A DNA stretch of 9,789 nucleotides from assembly GCA_020435885.1 (NCBI GenBank), contig JAGQYU010000159.1:1-9789 (forward strand), in the 5' to 3' direction. The stretch comes from Flavobacteriaceae bacterium. GTDB lineage: Bacteria; Bacteroidota; Bacteroidia; Flavobacteriales; Flavobacteriaceae. Below the pieces are notes generated by a model. The model was not told the origin of the DNA. It searched no databases and worked only from the letters and a program-made list of their open reading frames with translations. This document shows, piece by piece, positions 6,830 through 9,789 of the stretch; position 1 is the first letter of the stretch; each line of letters opens with the position of its first letter. The translations under genes and the position numbers were made by a program.

Positions 6830-9559
6830 TTATTTATCAAATACATTATCAATAACTCTTTGATGTCTTACTCTAAACCTAGTGCTAGAACCCGCTGCCG
6901 GCACTGCATAATATGGCAATGATGCCACCTCTAACTTAACCATATCAAAACGCTGTAACATATGGCTCCAAGCCCCCATGTTTTGCGGTTCTTCCTGAGC
7001 CCAAACGTATTTTTCAACGTTTTTATATCTTTTAATTATTTCTTCTAGTTTCTCCTTATCTAAAGGGAATAATTGTTCTACACGTATAAGTCCAACTGTT
7101 TCATTATTCAAATTCTCTCGTTCAGCTAATAAATCATAATAAAATTTACCTGTGCAGAATACCAGTTTCTTTACTTTATCAGGATTGATAGTATCATCAA
7201 TTACAGTTTGAAATTCACCTTTTGCTAGTTCTTCTAAACTTGAAACTACTTTTGGATGACGCAATAAACTTTTCGGCGTAAAAACTATTAACGGTTTCCT
7301 AAAACTACGTTTCATTTGTCTGCGTAGCATATGGTACAAATTTGCCGGAGTTGTACAATTGGCAACTGTCATATTATCAATGGCACACAATTGTAAAAAA
7401 CGTTCCATTCTGGCAGATGAGTGTTCAGAGCCTTGCCCTTCATAACCATGAGGTAAAAGAACCACTAAACCATTTTGCAACTTCCATTTATCTTCAGCAG
7501 CCGATAAATATTGATCGAAAATAATTTGAGCCCCATTGCTGAAATCGCCAAATTGAGCCTCCCAAATAGTGAGTGTATTAGGCTCAGCCATAGCATAGCC
7601 GTAATCAAAACCCAACACTCCGTATTCTGATAATGGTGAGTTGTAAATATACATCTTCCCTTTATTATCAGGATTACTATCCAACAGATTAATCCTTTCT
7701 TCAGAGATTTCATCTCTTAAAATAGCATGCCTGTGGCTAAAGGTTCCTCTTTCTACATCTTGCCCAGAAACACGAATATTATAACCTTCCACCAACAAAC
7801 TACCGTAAGCTAATGATTCAGCCATACCCCAATCTAAGATCCCTGTTTCCATCATTTTGGCTCTGTCAGCTAAAATACGTTCTGCCTTTCGTAAAAACTT
7901 TACTTTATCAGGTACTGTTGATATAATATCTCCAATCTTTTTTAAATCTTTTTCAGAAAAAGTAGTATTTATTGGCAACAGCATATCTTCCAATTCAGCT
8001 CTAGGATAGCCTTGCCAAACATCATCCATAAAAGGTTGAACCTTTGAAGTGGTATCTTCTTTAGATTTTTCAAATTCTACCTCTAGCATATTTTTGAACT
8101 CTTCGCTCAAGCTTTGTAAATATTCATTATCTACAACACCTTGTTCAATCAGTTGCTTAGCGTAAATATCTTTAGGATTTGGTTGTTTTGCTATCGCTTT
8201 ATAAAGTGTTGGTTGTGTAAAGCGAGGTTCATCTCCTTCATTATGTCCATATTTTCTATATCCCAACAGGTCTATAAAAACATCCCGTTGGAATTTCATC
8301 CTGAAATCTAGTGCCATTTCTATGGCATGTACCACTGCTTCCGCATCATCAGCATTTACATGAAGTACCGGAGAAAGCGTTACTTTACCCACATCCGTAC
8401 AATAGGTACTTGAACGTGCATCTAAATAATTGGTAGTAAAACCAATTTGGTTATTTACTACGATATGTACAGTACCTCCGGTTGAGTAACCTTTAAGCTT
8501 ACTCATCTGAATAACCTCATATACAATACCTTGTCCGGCAATAGCCGCATCGCCATGAACTAAAATTGGTAATATTTTTGATGCATTTCCTTCATAGTGT
8601 GTATCAATTTTGGCTCTGGCTATACCCTCAACTACAGCATCAACAGTCTCTAAATGTGATGGATTGGGGCATAAATTCATTTTTATGGTCTTACCGTTTT
8701 GGTATGTTTTGTTGAGTGTTAATCCTAAATGGTATTTAACATCACCATCTATATTTTCATCTTCAAAATCCTTTCCTTCAAACTCACTAAACAAATCCCT
8801 AACAGGCTTCCTAAAAATATTGATAAGCGTATTTAAACGGCCTCTGTGAGCCATCCCCAACACACATTCTTCAACACCATATCTATCAACCGCATTGAAC
8901 ATTGCCACGCTAATGGCCGGTATCAGAGCCTCACCTCCTTCTAATGAAAAACGTTTTTGGCCAACATATTTGGTTTGTAAAAACTGTTCAAATGTAACTG
9001 CTTGATTTAATTTGGAGAGGATATATTTTTTCTTCTCAGCATCATAATTAGGATGATTATCATTTTCATTCAACCGCTCTTGCCACCATTGTATTTCCTC
9101 AGGTTGGCGAATGTACATATACTCTACCCCAATGGAATCGCAATAAATATTGTTAAGGTGTACTAAAATATCATGTAAAGTGGCACTTCCAATACCTAAA
9201 ATTTCACCAGCATCGAAAATTGTATTTAAATCGGCATCAGAAAGTCCAAAATTCTCAATATCAAGTCTAGGCGAATACTTTCTTCTTTCCCTTACCGGAT
9301 TTGTTTTTGTAAATAAATGCCCTCTTGAACGATATCCGTTGATTAGTTCTATTACCTGAAATTCTTTGTGTACATGCTGATGCACTTGGGGAGTAAGTTC
9401 AGCCTCTCCATTTAGCAAATAATCTGTATTAGCAAGATCATAACCTTGAAAAAAACTTCTCCAACTTGGCTCAACAGAATCAGGGTTTGTAAGGTATTTA
9501 GTATATAAATCTTCTATAAAACCCGTATGAGCCGCATTTAAAAACGAAAACCGATCCAT
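6830..9559 (-). CDS. sucA: 2-oxoglutarate dehydrogenase E1 component (thiamine-diphosphate-dependent)
   Basis: E1 of the 2-oxoglutarate dehydrogenase complex; it decarboxylates 2-oxoglutarate with thiamine diphosphate and reductively succinylates the lipoyl group of E2. From the ATG at 9559 it has 909 residues, normal for the family (about 900-940); the TTG one codon upstream (9562) is less likely. Residue numbers below count from that TTG, one more than from the ATG. The N-terminus FSFLNAAHTGFIEDLY...EPSWRSFFQGYD is the E2-contact segment. GMAHRGRLNTL (His239, Arg240) is substrate-side active site. GDAAIAGQGIVYEV (337-350) to VVNNQIGFTT (368-377) is the thiamine-diphosphate/Mg fold with Asp338 and Asn370/371. 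RKYGHNEGDEPRFTQP (436-451) is a strongly conserved block. The pyrimidine domain holds GFDYGYAMAEPNTLTIWEAQ, and the end is RVRHQRVIDNVFDK. The frame is intact. It is the first gene of an operon with the peptidase and sucB. Confidence 0.97.
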   Translation of the reverse strand: MDRFSFLNAAHTGFIEDLYTKYLTNPDSVEPSWRSFFQGYDLANTDYLLNGEAELTPQVHQHVHKEFQVIELINGYRSRGHLFTKTNPVRERRKYSPRLDIENFGLSDADLNTIFDAGEILGIGSATLHDILVHLNNIYCDSIGVEYMYIRQPEEIQWWQERLNENDNHPNYDAEKKKYILSKLNQAVTFEQFLQTKYVGQKRFSLEGGEALIPAISVAMFNAVDRYGVEECVLGMAHRGRLNTLINIFRKPVRDLFSEFEGKDFEDENIDGDVKYHLGLTLNKTYQNGKTIKMNLCPNPSHLETVDAVVEGIARAKIDTHYEGNASKILPILVHGDAAIAGQGIVYEVIQMSKLKGYSTGGTVHIVVNNQIGFTTNYLDARSSTYCTDVGKVTLSPVLHVNADDAEAVVHAIEMALDFRMKFQRDVFIDLLGYRKYGHNEGDEPRFTQPTLYKAIAKQPNPKDIYAKQLIEQGVVDNEYLQSLSEEFKNMLEVEFEKSKEDTTSKVQPFMDDVWQGYPRAELEDMLLPINTTFSEKDLKKIGDIISTVPDKVKFLRKAERILADRAKMMETGILDWGMAESLAYGSLLVEGYNIRVSGQDVERGTFSHRHAILRDEISEERINLLDSNPDNKGKMYIYNSPLSEYGVLGFDYGYAMAEPNTLTIWEAQFGDFSNGAQIIFDQYLSAAEDKWKLQNGLVVLLPHGYEGQGSEHSSARMERFLQLCAIDNMTVANCTTPANLYHMLRRQMKRSFRKPLIVFTPKSLLRHPKVVSSLEELAKGEFQTVIDDTINPDKVKKLVFCTGKFYYDLLAERENLNNETVGLIRVEQLFPLDKEKLEEIIKRYKNVEKYVWAQEEPQNMGAWSHMLQRFDMVKLEVASLPYYAVPAAGSSTRFRVRHQRVIDNVFDK

Positions 9560-9594
9560 CAATTAGTATAATTTCTTTCTTAAAAAAATCTCAG

Positions 9595-9602
9595 CAAAAT
9601 TA
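9595..9602 (-). promoter_or_regulatory. sucA: Candidate sucA operon promoter, -7 element
   Basis: On the minus strand TAATTTTG (9602-9595) is an exact match to the Bacteroidota TAnnTTTG element, 35 nt from the sucA ATG at 9559, giving a leader of about 30 nt. The -33 element is poor: TTGTTG lies at 9620-9615, with spacings of 15 and 12 nt, shorter than the usual 17-21. The element sits in the 182-nt region shared with the divergent tRNA-Asn. Confidence 0.45.
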
Positions 9603-9680
9603 CAATTTTTAATACAACAACATAAATATAAATGTATTGTTAGCGCATTATTTTTTTATTAAAAATTTTTTGGCTTAACG

Positions 9681-9711
9681 TTTGTAGAAGATAGAATTGT
9701 TTTTATATTTG
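9681..9711 (+). promoter_or_regulatory. Consensus Bacteroidota promoter of tRNA-Asn
   Basis: TTTG (9681-9684), 19 nt, then TATATTTG (9704-9711) fully match the Bacteroidota sigma-70-type promoter (TTTG, N19, TAnnTTTG). Initiation would fall near 9718, about 24 nt before the mature tRNA. The A/T runs at 9649-9671 just upstream may act as an UP-like element. This is the best promoter match in the window, as expected for a stable RNA gene. Confidence 0.78.
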
Positions 9712-9741
9712 CAAACCAATTTTCAAAAAAGGAAAATAAAT

Positions 9742-9789
9742 TCCTCCTTAGCTCAGTTGGTTAGAGCATCTGACTGTTAATCAGAGGGT
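9742..9789 (+). tRNA. tRNA-Asn(GTT), 5' part cut by the window end
   Basis: The first 48 nt of a tRNA. The acceptor 5' strand is TCCTCCT (9742-9748), then TA, and a D arm GCTC...GAGC with loop AGTTGGTTA. The anticodon stem TCTGA (9769-9773) / TCAGA (9781-9785) encloses loop CTGTTAA, with anticodon GTT at 9776-9778, which reads AAC/AAT (asparagine). The variable region starts with GGGT at the last bases; the T arm and 3' acceptor strand lie outside the window. Further tRNAs may follow in a cluster, but none is visible. Confidence 0.95.

Noticed and set aside
6829..6852. Upstream start at 6852 for the M23 peptidase, overlapping sucA
   Set aside because: The extra MIMYLINK precedes a normal signal peptide starting MKK at 6828; the later ATG follows the sucA stop by 1 nt and fits secretion better.
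9560..9562. TTG start for sucA one codon upstream of the ATG
   Set aside because: ATG at 9559 gives the usual MDRFSFLNAAHT start; TTG adds one residue and nothing else supports it.
1..9789. CRISPR array, insertion sequence, prophage or defence genes
   Set aside because: No regular direct repeats with spacers, no transposase or integrase motifs, and no nuclease or toxin modules were seen on either strand.

Overview
The window looks like chromosomal DNA of a Bacteroidota member, most likely class Flavobacteriia. It is AT-rich, start codons lack obvious Shine-Dalgarno sequences, promoter-like elements fit the Bacteroidota pattern (TTTG about 19 nt before TAnnTTTG), and the encoded proteins (ProRS, OmpP1/FadL-family porin, SucA, SucB) have a Flavobacteriia look. 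These assignments rest on motif reading; no database search was run.

Layout from left to right. (1) Positions 1-242, minus strand: 5' part of proS (prolyl-tRNA synthetase), running off the left edge. (2) Positions 345-3037, plus strand: a two-gene unit diverging from proS, with a very low-complexity Tyr/Arg/Ser-rich lipoprotein followed 23 nt later by an OmpP1/FadL-family outer-membrane barrel, closed by a strong hairpin terminator. (3) Positions 3108-3764, plus strand: a uracil-DNA-glycosylase-superfamily protein. Its stop codon lies only 2 nt from that of the convergent gene. (4) Positions 3767-4492, minus strand: a small outer-membrane protein resembling the phenol MetA-pathway 'transporter' family, preceded by a perfect 9+1+9 palindrome that looks like a repressor operator. 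(5) Positions 4566-9602, minus strand: a probable three-gene operon, sucA, then an M23 zinc endopeptidase, then sucB, ending in a hairpin terminator. (6) Positions 9681-9789, plus strand: a consensus promoter and the first 48 nt of tRNA-Asn(GTT), divergent from sucA.

How the genes relate. SucA (E1) and SucB (E2) are two components of the 2-oxoglutarate dehydrogenase complex of the TCA cycle; E3 is not in the window. The secreted peptidase between them begins 1 nt after the sucA stop codon and has no obvious metabolic link to its neighbours. The lipoprotein and porin are probably co-transcribed envelope proteins. I see no mobile element, CRISPR array, phage gene or recognisable defence system, and no gene-free stretch over 300 nt. 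The points most worth a second look are the peptidase inside the sucAB operon, the lysine-free Tyr/Arg/Ser lipoprotein, the palindromic operator, and the unusual motif I of the glycosylase-like protein.
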